Of a stretch of 64,000 nucleotides of DNA, positions 17,423 to 27,487 are shown in pieces. A model generated the notes under the pieces. It did not search any database, was not told the DNA's origin, and saw nothing but the letters and a program-made list of their open reading frames with translations. Origin of the DNA: Frankiaceae bacterium (lineage in GTDB: Bacteria > Actinomycetota > Actinomycetes > BP-191). The stretch is taken from contig DATMES010000002.1 in the NCBI GenBank assembly GCA_035556555.1, positions 124,001 through 188,000 on the forward strand. The letters are read 5' to 3'. The translations under genes and the position numbers were made by a program. Positions within the stretch are counted from its first letter, which is position 1. Every line of letters starts with the position of its first letter.

Positions 17423-18649
17423 GTGGACCCCCGCCCAGCGGCCACGCGCTACCGGCTCATCCTCGACCTCGCGCGCGAGGTGACCGCGCAACGCGACCTC
17501 GCCGACGTGCTCGCGACGACGTTCGCGTCGCTGCGTGAGCTGGTGGACTTCGGCGGCGGCTCGATCGCGCTGGTCGACGACGAGGGGTGGATCTCGTTCG
17601 CGGCGACCGACCCGCCCGCGACGGCGGAGGCGCTGACCGTCCGCATCCGCGTCGGCGACGGCATCACCGGCCGCATCGTCGAGACGTGCGAGCCCGAGTA
17701 CATCGGCGACATCCACGTCCACCCCGACGTCACCGAGGAGCGCAGGCAGAAGAGCGTGTCCGCGGGCGTCATCGCGTGGTTCGGCGCGCCGCTCGTCATC
17801 GACGGCCGCGCCATCGGCGTCCTGCAGATCGACTCGCCCGTGCCCGGCGCGTGGAGCGACGAGGACCGGGTGCTGCTGCTGTCGTTCACGCCGATCGTCG
17901 CGGCCGCCGTGCAGAACGCCCGCCTCTACGCCCGCGAGCAGGCCGCCGTGCAGCGCCTCTCCGAGCTGGACCGCCGCCACCGCGACTTCGTCGCGATGGT
18001 GAGCCACGAGCTGCGGACGCCGCTGACGTCGATCATGGGGTACGCCGAGACGGTCCTGACCCACGCCGACAAGCTCGGCCTCGACGGCGTGCTCGGCCTC
18101 GTCGGCCGCATCCGCGGGTCGTCGGAACGCCTCGGCGGCATGGTCGAGCAGCTCCTCGACCTGTCGGTGCTCCAGCGCGGCGAGCTGCGCCTCGACCTCG
18201 CGCCCGTTGACGTCGCCATCGCCGTCGCGCAGGCGGTCGCGAAGAACACGCCGTCCGATCGCAAAATCGACGTGCACGTACCCCCCGACCTGCCCGAGGT
18301 CGTCACCGACGGGCCGCGGCTCACGCAGATGCTCGGGCACCTCGTCGACAACGCCGTGAAGTTCTCCGCTCCCGACACGCCGGTCGACGTCACGGTCACC
18401 GCGGACGGCGGCACGCTGGCACTGCGCGTCTCCGACGCCGGCGACGGCATCCCGCCCGAGGACCACGACCGTGTCTTCGAGCGCTTCGTGCAGCTCGACT
18501 CCGGCAACACCCGCCGCGTCGGCGGCTTCGGTCTCGGCCTCTACGTCGTCCGCGAGGTGGCCGAGGCGCTCGGCGGCACCGTCACCGTCGAGAGCGCGGC
18601 GGGCGAGGGCGCGGCGTTCACCATCAGGCTGCCGCTGCGCCCCGCCTGA
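17423..18649 (+). CDS. Soluble GAF-HisKA-HATPase sensor kinase
   Basis: The 408-residue kinase has an N-terminal GAF sensor domain (about 10-165), a HisKA dimerisation box with the phospho-accepting His in MVSHELRTPLTS (near 195), and a HATPase domain with N box DNAVKF, G1 DAGDGIPPE and G2 GGFGLGLYVV. There is no membrane helix, so it senses a cytosolic ligand. No response regulator gene is adjacent, making it an orphan kinase. GTG start is supported by the -10 placement. Confidence 0.92.
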   Translation: MDPRPAATRYRLILDLAREVTAQRDLADVLATTFASLRELVDFGGGSIALVDDEGWISFAATDPPATAEALTVRIRVGDGITGRIVETCEPEYIGDIHVHPDVTEERRQKSVSAGVIAWFGAPLVIDGRAIGVLQIDSPVPGAWSDEDRVLLLSFTPIVAAAVQNARLYAREQAAVQRLSELDRRHRDFVAMVSHELRTPLTSIMGYAETVLTHADKLGLDGVLGLVGRIRGSSERLGGMVEQLLDLSVLQRGELRLDLAPVDVAIAVAQAVAKNTPSDRKIDVHVPPDLPEVVTDGPRLTQMLGHLVDNAVKFSAPDTPVDVTVTADGGTLALRVSDAGDGIPPEDHDRVFERFVQLDSGNTRRVGGFGLGLYVVREVAEALGGTVTVESAAGEGAAFTIRLPLRPA

Positions 18650-18684
18650 CGGCGCGCCGCCGACGGTCCCGCGCGCGTTCGTTG

Positions 18685-18690
18685 CACAGT
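18685..18690 (+). promoter_or_regulatory. -10 CACAGT, leaderless promoter
   Basis: CACAGT lies 6 bases before ATG 18697. This favours ATG over the upstream in-frame TTG at 18682. Confidence 0.5.
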
Positions 18691-18696
18691 GCTCGC

Positions 18697-20118
18697 ATGA
18701 ACGCCGTCCTGTCGTACTTCCAGGTCGCCGAGCGCGGCTCCACCGTCGAGCGCGAGGTCCGCGGGGGGCTCGCGACGTTCTTCACGATGGCGTACATCGT
18801 CGTGCTGAACCCCCTCATCATCGGCACGTTCGCCGACCCCGGCGGCAAGACCCTCGGCATCCCGCAGGTCGCGGCCGCGACGGCGCTCGTGGCCGCCGTC
18901 ATGACGCTGCTCATGGGCATCGTCGGGCGGTACCCGTTCGCCATCGCGGCGGGGCTCGGGCTGAACGCGTTCGTGACGTTCACGCTCGCGTCGCAGATGT
19001 CGTGGCCTGCCGCGATGGGCCTCGTCGTCCTCGAGGGCCTCGTCATCACGGTGCTCGTGCTGACCGGCTTCCGTACGGCCGTCTTCAACGCCATCCCGCC
19101 GGCGCTGAAGGCCGCGATCAGCGTCGGCATCGGGTTGTTCATCGCGATCATCGGCTTCGTGGACGCGGGCTTCGTCCGCCGCTCCGCCGCCGCTCCCGTG
19201 CCCGTCCAGCTCGGCGCGACGGGGCGGCTCACCGGCTGGCCGACGCTGGTGTTCGTCGTCGGGCTGCTCGTCACGGCGGTGCTCGTCGCGCGCCGTGTCC
19301 GAGGTGCCATCCTCATCGGCATCCTGTCGACGACCGTCCTCGCCGCCGTGGTCGAGGCCGTCGCGAACGTCGGCCCGGCGCTGCCCGACGGCTCCAACGC
19401 CGACGGCTGGCAGCTCAACGTGCCCCAGCTCCCCGACAAGGTCTTCGACGTGCCCGACCTGTCACTGCTCGGACAGTTCAGCCTCGGGGGGTCGTTCGCG
19501 CAGGTCGGCGTCATCGCGGCGGTGCTGTTCGTCTTCACGCTGATGCTGTCGGACTTCTTCGACACGATGGGCACCGTCGTCGGCGTGGGCGCCGAGGCCG
19601 GCCTGCTCGACGACGACGGCAGGCTCCCCGGCGCGGACCGGGTGCTGTTCGTCGACTCCGTCGCCGCGGTCGCGGGCGGCGCCGCGTCGGTGTCGTCCAA
19701 CACGACGTACATCGAGTCGGCGGCCGGTGTCGGCGAGGGCGCGCGCACCGGCCTCGCCAGCGTCGTCACCGGCCTGCTCTTCCTCGTGGCGCTGTTCTTC
19801 ACGCCGCTGGTGGCCGTGGTGCCGTACGAGGCCGCGTCGCCCGCGCTCGTCATCGTCGGCTTCCTCATGCTGACGCAGGTCCGGGTCATCCCGTGGGACG
19901 ACTACACGATCGCGATCCCCGCGTTCCTCACCATCGTGCTCATGCCGTTCACGTACTCGATCACCAACGGCATCGGCGCCGGCTTCGTGTCGTACGTCGC
20001 CATCCGCGCCGCCCAGGGCCGCTGGCGCGACGTGGGCTGGCTCCTCTGGCTGATCAGCGCGCTGTTCGTCGTGTACTTCGCCATCGACCCGATCGAGCAG
20101 CTGCTGGGGGTGAAGTGA
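18697..20118 (+). CDS. NCS2-family purine permease (AzgA-like)
   Basis: The 473-residue membrane protein belongs to the adenine/guanine/hypoxanthine permease branch of NCS2. Signatures are REVRGGLATFFTMAYIVVLNP, GRYPFAIAAGLGLNAFVTFT, SDFFDTMGTVVGVG and SSNTTYIESAAGVGEGARTGL. It should import purine bases by proton symport. In this genome, hypoxanthine released by futalosine hydrolase is one plausible purine to recycle, but that link is inference. It overlaps the next small gene by GTGA. Confidence 0.93.
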   Translation: MNAVLSYFQVAERGSTVEREVRGGLATFFTMAYIVVLNPLIIGTFADPGGKTLGIPQVAAATALVAAVMTLLMGIVGRYPFAIAAGLGLNAFVTFTLASQMSWPAAMGLVVLEGLVITVLVLTGFRTAVFNAIPPALKAAISVGIGLFIAIIGFVDAGFVRRSAAAPVPVQLGATGRLTGWPTLVFVVGLLVTAVLVARRVRGAILIGILSTTVLAAVVEAVANVGPALPDGSNADGWQLNVPQLPDKVFDVPDLSLLGQFSLGGSFAQVGVIAAVLFVFTLMLSDFFDTMGTVVGVGAEAGLLDDDGRLPGADRVLFVDSVAAVAGGAASVSSNTTYIESAAGVGEGARTGLASVVTGLLFLVALFFTPLVAVVPYEAASPALVIVGFLMLTQVRVIPWDDYTIAIPAFLTIVLMPFTYSITNGIGAGFVSYVAIRAAQGRWRDVGWLLWLISALFVVYFAIDPIEQLLGVK

Positions 20119-20396
20119 TCAAGATCCGCGTCACGGTCACGGCGGAGGTCGTCGACGCCGACGCCCTGACCGACGCGGCGCTGACGGTCATCGACAACAC
20201 CGCCGCGCAGAGCACGGACCCGGAGGAGAAGGCCGCGCTGGACGACCTGCGCGCCGCCGTACCCGAGGACCCGTCCGCCGCGATCGTCGCGCTCGTCGAC
20301 CCCGAGGCCCCGCTGCTCGAGCTGCCCGGTGTGGAGTTCGTCGGGCTCGACGTCGAGGTCGGTCCGGAGCTCGACCAGGCCATCGAGCTTCCGTAA
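20115..20396 (+). CDS. Small acidic protein coupled to the permease (93 aa)
   Basis: The protein is hydrophilic and acidic, with an alternating beta-like N-terminus (VIKIRVTVTAEVVDADALTDAA), a DPEEKAALDDLRAAVPEDPS segment and a tail VEFVGLDVEVGPELDQAIELP. There is no signal peptide or membrane helix and no recognised family. The GTGA overlap with the permease suggests co-translation, perhaps as a regulatory partner. Its stop codon lies within a 13-base sequence repeated 90 bases downstream. Confidence 0.75.
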   Translation: MIKIRVTVTAEVVDADALTDAALTVIDNTAAQSTDPEEKAALDDLRAAVPEDPSAAIVALVDPEAPLLELPGVEFVGLDVEVGPELDQAIELP

Positions 20397-20486
20397 CGCG
20401 AGCGCGCGGGGCGCGTTCTCTGCACTCGGTACGCCGGTCTCGAGCGTGATGATCTTCAAGGAACGTTCCGGCGCGAGCTTCCGTAA
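20384..20486 (+). repeat. 13-bp direct repeat pair
   Basis: CGAGCTTCCGTAA occurs at 20384-20396, ending at the previous stop codon, and again at 20474-20486 just upstream of the MarR operator. A perfect palindrome GGAACGTTCC (20460-20469) lies between. The repeats may reflect a small duplication. Confidence 0.6.
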
Positions 20487-20493
20487 AACCACT

Positions 20494-20527
20494 ATCGTTA
20501 GCAACGCTCATGAGTTATGCTAACGAT
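20494..20527. promoter_or_regulatory. Probable MarR operator with embedded -10 TATGCT
   Basis: A perfect 10-bp inverted repeat, ATCGTTAGCA (20494-20503) and TGCTAACGAT (20518-20527), has a 14-base centre. TATGCT (20516-20521) overlaps the right arm and lies 7 bases before GTG 20529. A regulator bound here would block its own leaderless promoter and the downstream efflux gene, the usual MarR arrangement. Confidence 0.7.
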
Positions 20528-20528
20528 C

Positions 20529-20957
20529 GTGCGAGCATCCCTTGACCCGGCGCTCGCCGCCCAGCTCCGCATGTCGGTCATGCGGCTCGGCCGGCGGCTC
20601 CGCCAGCAACGCCCCGACGACCTGCTGACGCCGTCGCAGATCGCCGCGCTGTCCACGCTCGACCGCGAGGGACCGTTCACGCTCGGCGAGCTGGCCGCGC
20701 GCGAGCACGTACAGCCCCCGTCCATGACGCGGATCACCGGCGCCCTCGAGGAGCTCGGCCTCGTCACGCGCGGGGCGCACCCGACGGACAAGCGCCAGGT
20801 GCTGTTCGCGGTGACGCCCGAGGGCGCGCGGCTGCTCACCGAGGACCGCAAGCGGCGCGACGCGTGGCTCTGCCAGCGGCTCAAGGACTTCACGCCCGAG
20901 GAGATCGCCGTCCTGCGCGAGGCGGCCCCGCTCCTGGAACGGCTCGCGCGCTCATGA
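20529..20957 (+). CDS. MarR-family transcriptional regulator
   Basis: The 142-residue product is a winged-helix MarR dimer: helices from QLRMSVMRLGRRLRQQ, recognition region TLGELAAREHVQPPSMTRITGALEELGLV, wing RGAHPTDKRQVLFAVTPEG. It should repress the operator overlapping its start and release on binding a small molecule, inducing the MFS exporter 49 bases downstream. GTG 20529 is preferred over ATG 20517, which lies inside the operator and its -10. Confidence 0.9.
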   Translation: MRASLDPALAAQLRMSVMRLGRRLRQQRPDDLLTPSQIAALSTLDREGPFTLGELAAREHVQPPSMTRITGALEELGLVTRGAHPTDKRQVLFAVTPEGARLLTEDRKRRDAWLCQRLKDFTPEEIAVLREAAPLLERLARS

Positions 20958-21006
20958 GCACCCCACGACGCCACTCGCTCCGCTCGCGCCGCCGCGGGGA
21001 CCCCGC

Positions 21007-22263
21007 ATGACGCCGATGTTCCGCTCGCTGGCGATCCGCAACTACCGGCTCTTCGCCTCCGGGCAGCTCGTCAGCCTGACCGGCACCTGGATGCAGAACG
21101 TCGCCCAGGACTGGCTGGTCCTCGACCTCACCAACCGCAGCGGCACCGCGCTCGGCATCACGACCGCGCTGCAGTTCCTGCCGATGCTGCTCTTCGGTCT
21201 GTGGGGCGGGCTGATCGCCGACCGCAGCAACAAGCGCAAGGTCATGATCGTCACGCAGTCGGTCCAGGGCATCCTCGCGCTGAGCCTCGGCGTCCTCGTC
21301 GTCACGGACCTCGTGCAGGTCTGGATGGTGTTCGCGTTCGCCTTCGCGCTCGGCATGACGACGGTGTTCGACCTGCCCGCGCGGCAGGCGTTCGTCGTGG
21401 AGATGGTCGGACCCGACGACGTGACGAACGCCGTCGGCCTCAACTCCGCGACGTTCAACTCCGCCCGCATCGTCGGCCCCGCCATCGCCGGCCTCATGAT
21501 CGCCCACGGCGGCACGGCGCCGGTCTTCTTCCTCAACGCCGCGTCGTACCTCGCCGTCATCTACGGCCTGACCCGCATCCGCGAGAGCGAGCTGTTCCCC
21601 GGCCGCCGCGTGGCCCGCGCGAAGGGCCAGCTGCGCGCGGGCCTGCGATACGTCGCCGGCCGCCGCGACCTGCTGCTGCCGATCGTGCTCATCGGCTTCA
21701 TCGGGATGCTCGGCCTCAACTTCCAGATCACGCTGGCGCTGATGGCGCGCAACGAGTTCGGCAGGGGCGCCGAGACGTACGGCACCCTCTCCGCGCTCCT
21801 CGCGGCCGGATCGCTGGCCGGCGCGCTGCTCACCGCGCGCCGCGCCCGGCCGACGCAGCGGGTGCTGCTCGGCTCGGCCATCGCGTTCGGGCTGCTGGAG
21901 ATGTCGCTGGGCTTCGCGCCGAACATCGTCGTCTTCTCGATCCTCCTGGTGCCCACCGGGCTCGCGGTCATCTCGTTCACCTCGACGGCGCTGTCCACGG
22001 TCCAGCTCGGGGCCGGCGAGGCCATGCGCGGGCGGGTGCTGGCGCTGTACGCGCTGGTGTTCGTCGGCGGCACGCCCATCGGCGCCCCGCTCATCGGCTG
22101 GCTCGGTGAGCACGTCGGACCGCGTTCGACGCTGGTCGTCGGCGGCCTCGGGTCGCTGGTCGTCAGCGTGCTCGCGGGGTACCTGCTGCTGCGCAGCACG
22201 GGCCGTACGCTGCGCCACCCGCGGGCTGCCCGGGCCACCCCACTGCCCGAGGTCGTGCGTTGA
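21007..22263 (+). CDS. MFS efflux transporter (DHA3/EntS-like)
   Basis: The 418-residue protein has about 12 membrane helices and DHA3-type signatures NYRLFASGQLVSLTGTWMQNVAQDWLVLDLT and GGLIADRSNKRKVM, plus FDLPARQAFVVEMVGPDDVTNAVGLNS. Such transporters export drugs or siderophores. Position after the MarR gene indicates an inducible efflux unit. Confidence 0.9.
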   Translation: MTPMFRSLAIRNYRLFASGQLVSLTGTWMQNVAQDWLVLDLTNRSGTALGITTALQFLPMLLFGLWGGLIADRSNKRKVMIVTQSVQGILALSLGVLVVTDLVQVWMVFAFAFALGMTTVFDLPARQAFVVEMVGPDDVTNAVGLNSATFNSARIVGPAIAGLMIAHGGTAPVFFLNAASYLAVIYGLTRIRESELFPGRRVARAKGQLRAGLRYVAGRRDLLLPIVLIGFIGMLGLNFQITLALMARNEFGRGAETYGTLSALLAAGSLAGALLTARRARPTQRVLLGSAIAFGLLEMSLGFAPNIVVFSILLVPTGLAVISFTSTALSTVQLGAGEAMRGRVLALYALVFVGGTPIGAPLIGWLGEHVGPRSTLVVGGLGSLVVSVLAGYLLLRSTGRTLRHPRAARATPLPEVVR

Positions 22264-22267
22264 CACG

Positions 22268-22273
22268 TAGGGT
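22268..22273 (+). promoter_or_regulatory. -10 TAGGGT, leaderless promoter
   Basis: TAGGGT lies 6 bases before GTG 22280, just after the MFS stop. Confidence 0.6.
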
Positions 22274-22279
22274 TGGGGC

Positions 22280-23950
22280 GTGACGACTGTGAGCCGCCGC
22301 GTCCTCGCGGGCCTGCTCGGCATCGTCGGCCTCCTCGCGATCGTGTACGTCGCTGACGTCGCGATGGCGAGTGGCCGGGTGCCGCGCGGGACCGAGGTCT
22401 CCGGCGTGGAGATCGGCGGGAAGACCCGCGCGGAGGCGCTGCGCCTCATCGCGGCGCGCGTGCCCGCGCCCAAGACCGTGACGGTGACGGTGCCCGGCGG
22501 GCCGAAGCCACTCGTCCTCGACGCGGCCGCCGTCGGCCTGCGCATCGACCCCGAGCGGACCGTCGACCTCGCGCGCAACGAGGCGCTGAACCCGTTCAGC
22601 CGCCTCGCCGGCATGTTCGCGACGCACACGGTCGAGCCGGCCTCGTCGGTCGACGACGCGAAGCTCCGCGCCGCGATCACGAAGTGGGCGCGCACCGTCG
22701 ACCGCGGCCGCCGCGAGGGGTACGTGCGCTTCGACGGCACGACGCCGGTCGCCGTACCGCCGCGCGACGGGCTCGTGCTCGACGTCGACGCGACCGCCGC
22801 CGCGGTGGTGGACGCGTTCCCCGACGAGACCGAGGCCGAGGGCGTCGTCGAGGTCGACAAGCCGAAGACGACCGCCGAGTCGGTCGCCAAGGCCGTCTCC
22901 GACATCGCCTCCCCGGCCGTCGCCGCGCCGGTCTCGCTGACCACCGGCGGCAGGTCGGTCACGCTGACGCCCGCTCACGTCGTGACGTTCCTGAAGGTGA
23001 CCGCCGACGCCGACGGCACCATCACGCCGAAGCTCGACGAGAAGAAGCTCGACGAGGTCATGACGCCCGTCCTGCGGCCGGTGGAGCAGCCCGCCAAGGA
23101 CGCGCCCGTCAAGATCGACGAGAAGACCGGCAAGCTGACCGTCGGGAAGTCCGAGAAGGGCACGAAGGTCGACCGCGACGCGCTCGCCGCCGCGCTGCTG
23201 CCCGTGCTCGCGCAGCCGGCGCCGCGCAGCATCGCGCTGGAGGTCACCGAGAGCGAGCCGCGGCTGTCGACCGCCAAGGCGAAGACGCTCGGCATCAAGG
23301 AGAAGGTCGGCGAGTTCACGACCTACCACCCGTGCTGCCGCCCCCGCGTGAAGAACATCCACATCATGGCCGACATCGTCGAGGGCGCCGTCGTGCTGCC
23401 AGGGGAGACGTTCAGCCTCAACGGCCACGTCGGGCCCCGCGACCGCGCGCGCGGTTTCGTGGACGCGCCGATGATCCTCAACGGCAAGTTCGTCGACGCC
23501 GTCGGCGGCGGCGTCTCGCAGTTCGCGACGACGATGTTCAACGCGGTCTTCTTCGGCGGCTTCGAGGACGTGCAGCACAAGCCGCACAGCTACTACATCA
23601 GCCGCTACCCACCGGGCCGCGAGGCGACGGTCTCCTCACCGGAGCCGGACCTGCGCTGGCGCAACGACTCGAAGTACGGCGTGCTCATCACGACGTCGTA
23701 CACCGAGAAGTCGATCACCGTGACGTTCTGGAGCACCAAGCGGTACGAGATCGAGTCGATCACCGGCCCGCGCTACCGGCACCGGTCGTTCGGCACGGAG
23801 TACGACTACAGCCCGACGTGCCAGAGCACGTCCGGCGTGCCCGGCTTCGACATCGACGTGTGGCGAGTCTTCAAGATCGGCGGCAAGGAGGTCAGGCGGG
23901 AGAAGTTCCACACCCGCTACCTCCCCGAGCCGCGCTTCGTCTGCCGCTAG
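22280..23950 (+). CDS. VanW-family cell-wall protein
   Basis: The 556-residue product has one N-terminal helix (LAGLLGIVGLLAIVYVADVAM), then extracytoplasmic repeats of the peptidoglycan-binding YoaR type (VSGVEIGGKTRAEALRLIAARV), and a VanW domain from about residue 345 (NIHIMADIVEGAVVLPGETFSLN...GGGVSQFATTMFNAVF). VanW occurs in some vancomycin-resistance clusters, but its reaction is unknown; the other van genes are absent, so resistance is not implied. Probable role is peptidoglycan remodelling. Confidence 0.9.
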   Translation: MTTVSRRVLAGLLGIVGLLAIVYVADVAMASGRVPRGTEVSGVEIGGKTRAEALRLIAARVPAPKTVTVTVPGGPKPLVLDAAAVGLRIDPERTVDLARNEALNPFSRLAGMFATHTVEPASSVDDAKLRAAITKWARTVDRGRREGYVRFDGTTPVAVPPRDGLVLDVDATAAAVVDAFPDETEAEGVVEVDKPKTTAESVAKAVSDIASPAVAAPVSLTTGGRSVTLTPAHVVTFLKVTADADGTITPKLDEKKLDEVMTPVLRPVEQPAKDAPVKIDEKTGKLTVGKSEKGTKVDRDALAAALLPVLAQPAPRSIALEVTESEPRLSTAKAKTLGIKEKVGEFTTYHPCCRPRVKNIHIMADIVEGAVVLPGETFSLNGHVGPRDRARGFVDAPMILNGKFVDAVGGGVSQFATTMFNAVFFGGFEDVQHKPHSYYISRYPPGREATVSSPEPDLRWRNDSKYGVLITTSYTEKSITVTFWSTKRYEIESITGPRYRHRSFGTEYDYSPTCQSTSGVPGFDIDVWRVFKIGGKEVRREKFHTRYLPEPRFVCR

Positions 23951-23955
23951 CGCCT

Positions 23956-24489
23956 GTGCGCGCGTTCGTCGCGGTCGTCCCGCCCCCGTCGGCCCTGGCG
24001 CCGCTGGTGCGCGCGGTCGAGCCGCTGCGCGACCTACCCGCGTCGTGGGTGCCGGCGGAACGCCTGCACCTGACGCTGGTGTTCCTCGGCGAGGTGGCCG
24101 ACCCGCTCCCGTACGGCGCCGCGCTGGCCGAGGCGGTCGCGGGCACGGAGCCGTTCGCGCTGCGGGTCGCGGGCGCGGGAGCGTTCCCCAGGCCCGCGCG
24201 GCCGCGGGTGCTCTGGGCCGGTGTCGAGGGCGAGGTCGAGGCGCTCGCCGGGCTGGCGCGGGTGGCGCGGCGCACCGCGCGCGCGGCGCGCATCGACGTC
24301 GAGCGGAAGCCGTACGTCCCCCACGTCACCGTCGCCCGCGTACGCCGCCGTGACGTCGACGGGACCGACGCGGTGGCCGCGCTGGCGGCGGTCGACGGCG
24401 CCCCTTGGCACGTGAGCGAGGTCGTGCTGATGCGGAGCGTCCTCGGCCCGCGGCCTGAGTACACGGTGCTGCGGCGCTGCGCGTTCTAG
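23956..24489 (+). CDS. thpR: RNA 2',3'-cyclic phosphodiesterase ThpR
   Basis: This 177-residue 2H phosphoesterase has both HxTx motifs, HLTL near residue 36 and HVTV near residue 124, and starts MRAFVAVVPPPS like LigT/ThpR. It opens 2',3'-cyclic phosphates on RNA; the natural substrate is uncertain. It starts 5 bases after the VanW gene, and its stop overlaps that of the reverse-strand gene by CTAG. Confidence 0.92.
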   Translation: MRAFVAVVPPPSALAPLVRAVEPLRDLPASWVPAERLHLTLVFLGEVADPLPYGAALAEAVAGTEPFALRVAGAGAFPRPARPRVLWAGVEGEVEALAGLARVARRTARAARIDVERKPYVPHVTVARVRRRDVDGTDAVAALAAVDGAPWHVSEVVLMRSVLGPRPEYTVLRRCAF

Positions 24490-25295
24490 ACGTAGTACCC
24501 GGCGAGCTCCACGACGACGTGTACCTCGCCGGTGGCGTTGGCGACGCGCAGCTTGCCGTTGGTGCCGAGCTTGACGGTGACCATGTTCGCCACCTTCTGC
24601 GCCGCGGGGAACGTCACCGCCGTCGCGAGGGGGCGCGGCGTCAGGTCCGGCCACATCTTGAGCAACGACGTCTTCGTGCCGAGGATCGCGATGAGGTTGA
24701 CGACGACCGCGGTGGCACCCGAGGCCGGAGTGCCGCCGAGGCCCGCCACCCCGACCACGATCTCTTCGCTCGGGCCCACGGTGCCGGTCGGGCAGGACGT
24801 GCCGGTCGCACGGGTGTCGCACAGCTTGACCGGGGCGACAGCGACGAACCCCGCGCCGACGTCCCTCGGCTTGATCATGTCGCCGGTCTCGATGACGCGG
24901 CTCACGTCGGAGGAGTCCGTGTACGTGATGCGCATGGAGAGGTTCGGGCGCGGCATCCAGATCTCGACGTGCAGCGGCGCGCCGCTGTGGGCCGCCGGCG
25001 AAGCCTGCAGCGAGCCGTGCGCGCCGATCGTGATGGCCTGCGACGTCAGCAGCGTGCCGACCGCGTCGTAGCGGCGCAGCAGCATGCTCATGCTGACGTC
25101 CTCGATGCTCGTGAACAGCGTCGTGAACGACGTGGCGCTCTTCGGCGTGAAGATCGGCGAGGACAGGACGTACGGCCTCGTCGCGTCGCCGAGCGCCTCG
25201 GCCCTGCGGTCGGGTGCCCTGCCGGGGACCACGACCAGCGCGACGGCGGCCAGCGCGACGACGACGGTGCTGCGGGGGATGGTGAAGCGCTTCAT
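24486..25295 (-). CDS. Secreted protein with actinobacterial repeat-like domain
   Basis: The 269-residue product has a signal peptide (VVVALAAVALVVVPGRA). The C-terminal ~120 residues (VKLCDTRATGTSCPTG...VGVAGLGGTPASGATAVVVNLIAILG...VANMVTVKLGTNGKLRVANATGEVHVVVELAGYYV) resemble a domain widespread in secreted actinobacterial proteins, often appended to amidases or proteases. The N-terminal half is unrecognised and no catalytic motif is seen. It may be an adhesive or surface protein. Confidence 0.75.
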   Translation of the reverse strand: MKRFTIPRSTVVVALAAVALVVVPGRAPDRRAEALGDATRPYVLSSPIFTPKSATSFTTLFTSIEDVSMSMLLRRYDAVGTLLTSQAITIGAHGSLQASPAAHSGAPLHVEIWMPRPNLSMRITYTDSSDVSRVIETGDMIKPRDVGAGFVAVAPVKLCDTRATGTSCPTGTVGPSEEIVVGVAGLGGTPASGATAVVVNLIAILGTKTSLLKMWPDLTPRPLATAVTFPAAQKVANMVTVKLGTNGKLRVANATGEVHVVVELAGYYV

Positions 25296-25356
25296 GGCGC
25301 GCTCCCGTCAGTGGGGGACGGGCGCGACGCTAGACCCGCCGAGCGGCCCTGCCTAC

Positions 25357-26328
25357 CTACCAGGCGTAGGCCTCGGGGGCGGGCCCGCCGGGGCCGGGGA
25401 AGATGCGGTCGAGCTCGGCCAGCGCCTTCTCGTCGAGGGTGATCTCGGCGGCGCGCAGCGAGCCGGTGAGCTGCTCGATGGTGCGCGGCCCGATGATCGG
25501 CGCGGTGACGGCGGGCTGGTGCAGCAGCCAGGCCAGGCCGACGTTCGCCGGGTCCTCGCCGAGCTGATCGCAGAACGCCTCGTACGCCTCGATCTTCGGC
25601 CGGTGCTCGGCCAGCAGCTCCTGGGTGCGCTCGCTCGCGCTGCGCCCCTCCTTGGCCTTGCGGAGGATGCCGCCGAGCAGGCCGCGCATGAGCGGGCTCC
25701 ACGGGATGAGGCCGAGGCCGTACGCCTGGCAGGCCGGCGCGACCTCGAGCTCGACGGATCGCTCGACGAGGTTGTAGAGGCTCTGCTCGCTGACGAGGCC
25801 GAGGAAGTGGCGGGCCTTGGCGGCCTCGTTGGCCTGGGCGATGTGCCAGCCGGCGAAGTTCGAGGAGCCGACGTAGAGGACCTTGCCCTGCGCGACGAGC
25901 GTCTCCATCGCCTGCCAGATCTCGTCCCACGGCGTGTTCCGATCGACGTGGTGCATCTGGTACAGGTCGATGTAGTCGGTCTGCAGGCGCTGGAGCGACG
26001 CGTCGCAGGCGCGGCGGATGTTGAGCGCCGAGAGGAACGTCTCGTTCGGCCAGTCGCCCGTGGAGCCGTACAGCTTCGTCGCGATGACGGTCTTCTCGCG
26101 CCGGCCGCCGCCCTGCGCGAACCACCGGCCGATGATCTGCTCGGTCCAGCCCTCGCCCTTCTTCCAGCCGTAGACGTTGGCCGTGTCGAAGAAGTTCAGC
26201 CCGGCATCGTGCGCCGCGTCCATGATCGCGTGGCTGTCCTCCTCGCTCGTCTCGGGCCCGAAGTTCATCGTGCCGAGGCAGAGCCTGCTGACCTTGAGAC
26301 CGGTGCGGCCGAGCTGCGTGTACTCCAT
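25357..26328 (-). CDS. Aldo/keto reductase
   Basis: The 323-residue TIM-barrel oxidoreductase has the catalytic set: Asp and Tyr in FFDTANVYG, Lys in IATKLYG, His in LYQMHHVD, and the NADPH-binding IIGPRTIEQL. It should reduce an aldehyde or ketone with NADPH; the substrate is unknown. ATG 26328 follows a GGTGAG-like site; GTG 26337, overlapping the serC stop, is a possible alternative. It is probably co-transcribed with serC. Confidence 0.92.
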   Translation of the reverse strand: MEYTQLGRTGLKVSRLCLGTMNFGPETSEEDSHAIMDAAHDAGLNFFDTANVYGWKKGEGWTEQIIGRWFAQGGGRREKTVIATKLYGSTGDWPNETFLSALNIRRACDASLQRLQTDYIDLYQMHHVDRNTPWDEIWQAMETLVAQGKVLYVGSSNFAGWHIAQANEAAKARHFLGLVSEQSLYNLVERSVELEVAPACQAYGLGLIPWSPLMRGLLGGILRKAKEGRSASERTQELLAEHRPKIEAYEAFCDQLGEDPANVGLAWLLHQPAVTAPIIGPRTIEQLTGSLRAAEITLDEKALAELDRIFPGPGGPAPEAYAW

Positions 26329-26333
26329 GGCAC

Positions 26334-27464
<1,131 letters not shown>

Positions 27465-27475
27465 TCCCGGGCGGT

Positions 27476-27481
27476 CACACT
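27476..27481 (+). promoter_or_regulatory. -10 CACACT, leaderless promoter
   Basis: CACACT lies 6 bases before ATG 27488. Confidence 0.45.
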
Positions 27482-27487
27482 GCCCTG

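Noticed and set aside
22280-23950. VanW protein as evidence for glycopeptide resistance
   Set aside because: The other van genes (ligase, dehydrogenase, dipeptidase, two-component system) are absent; VanW domains are common without resistance.
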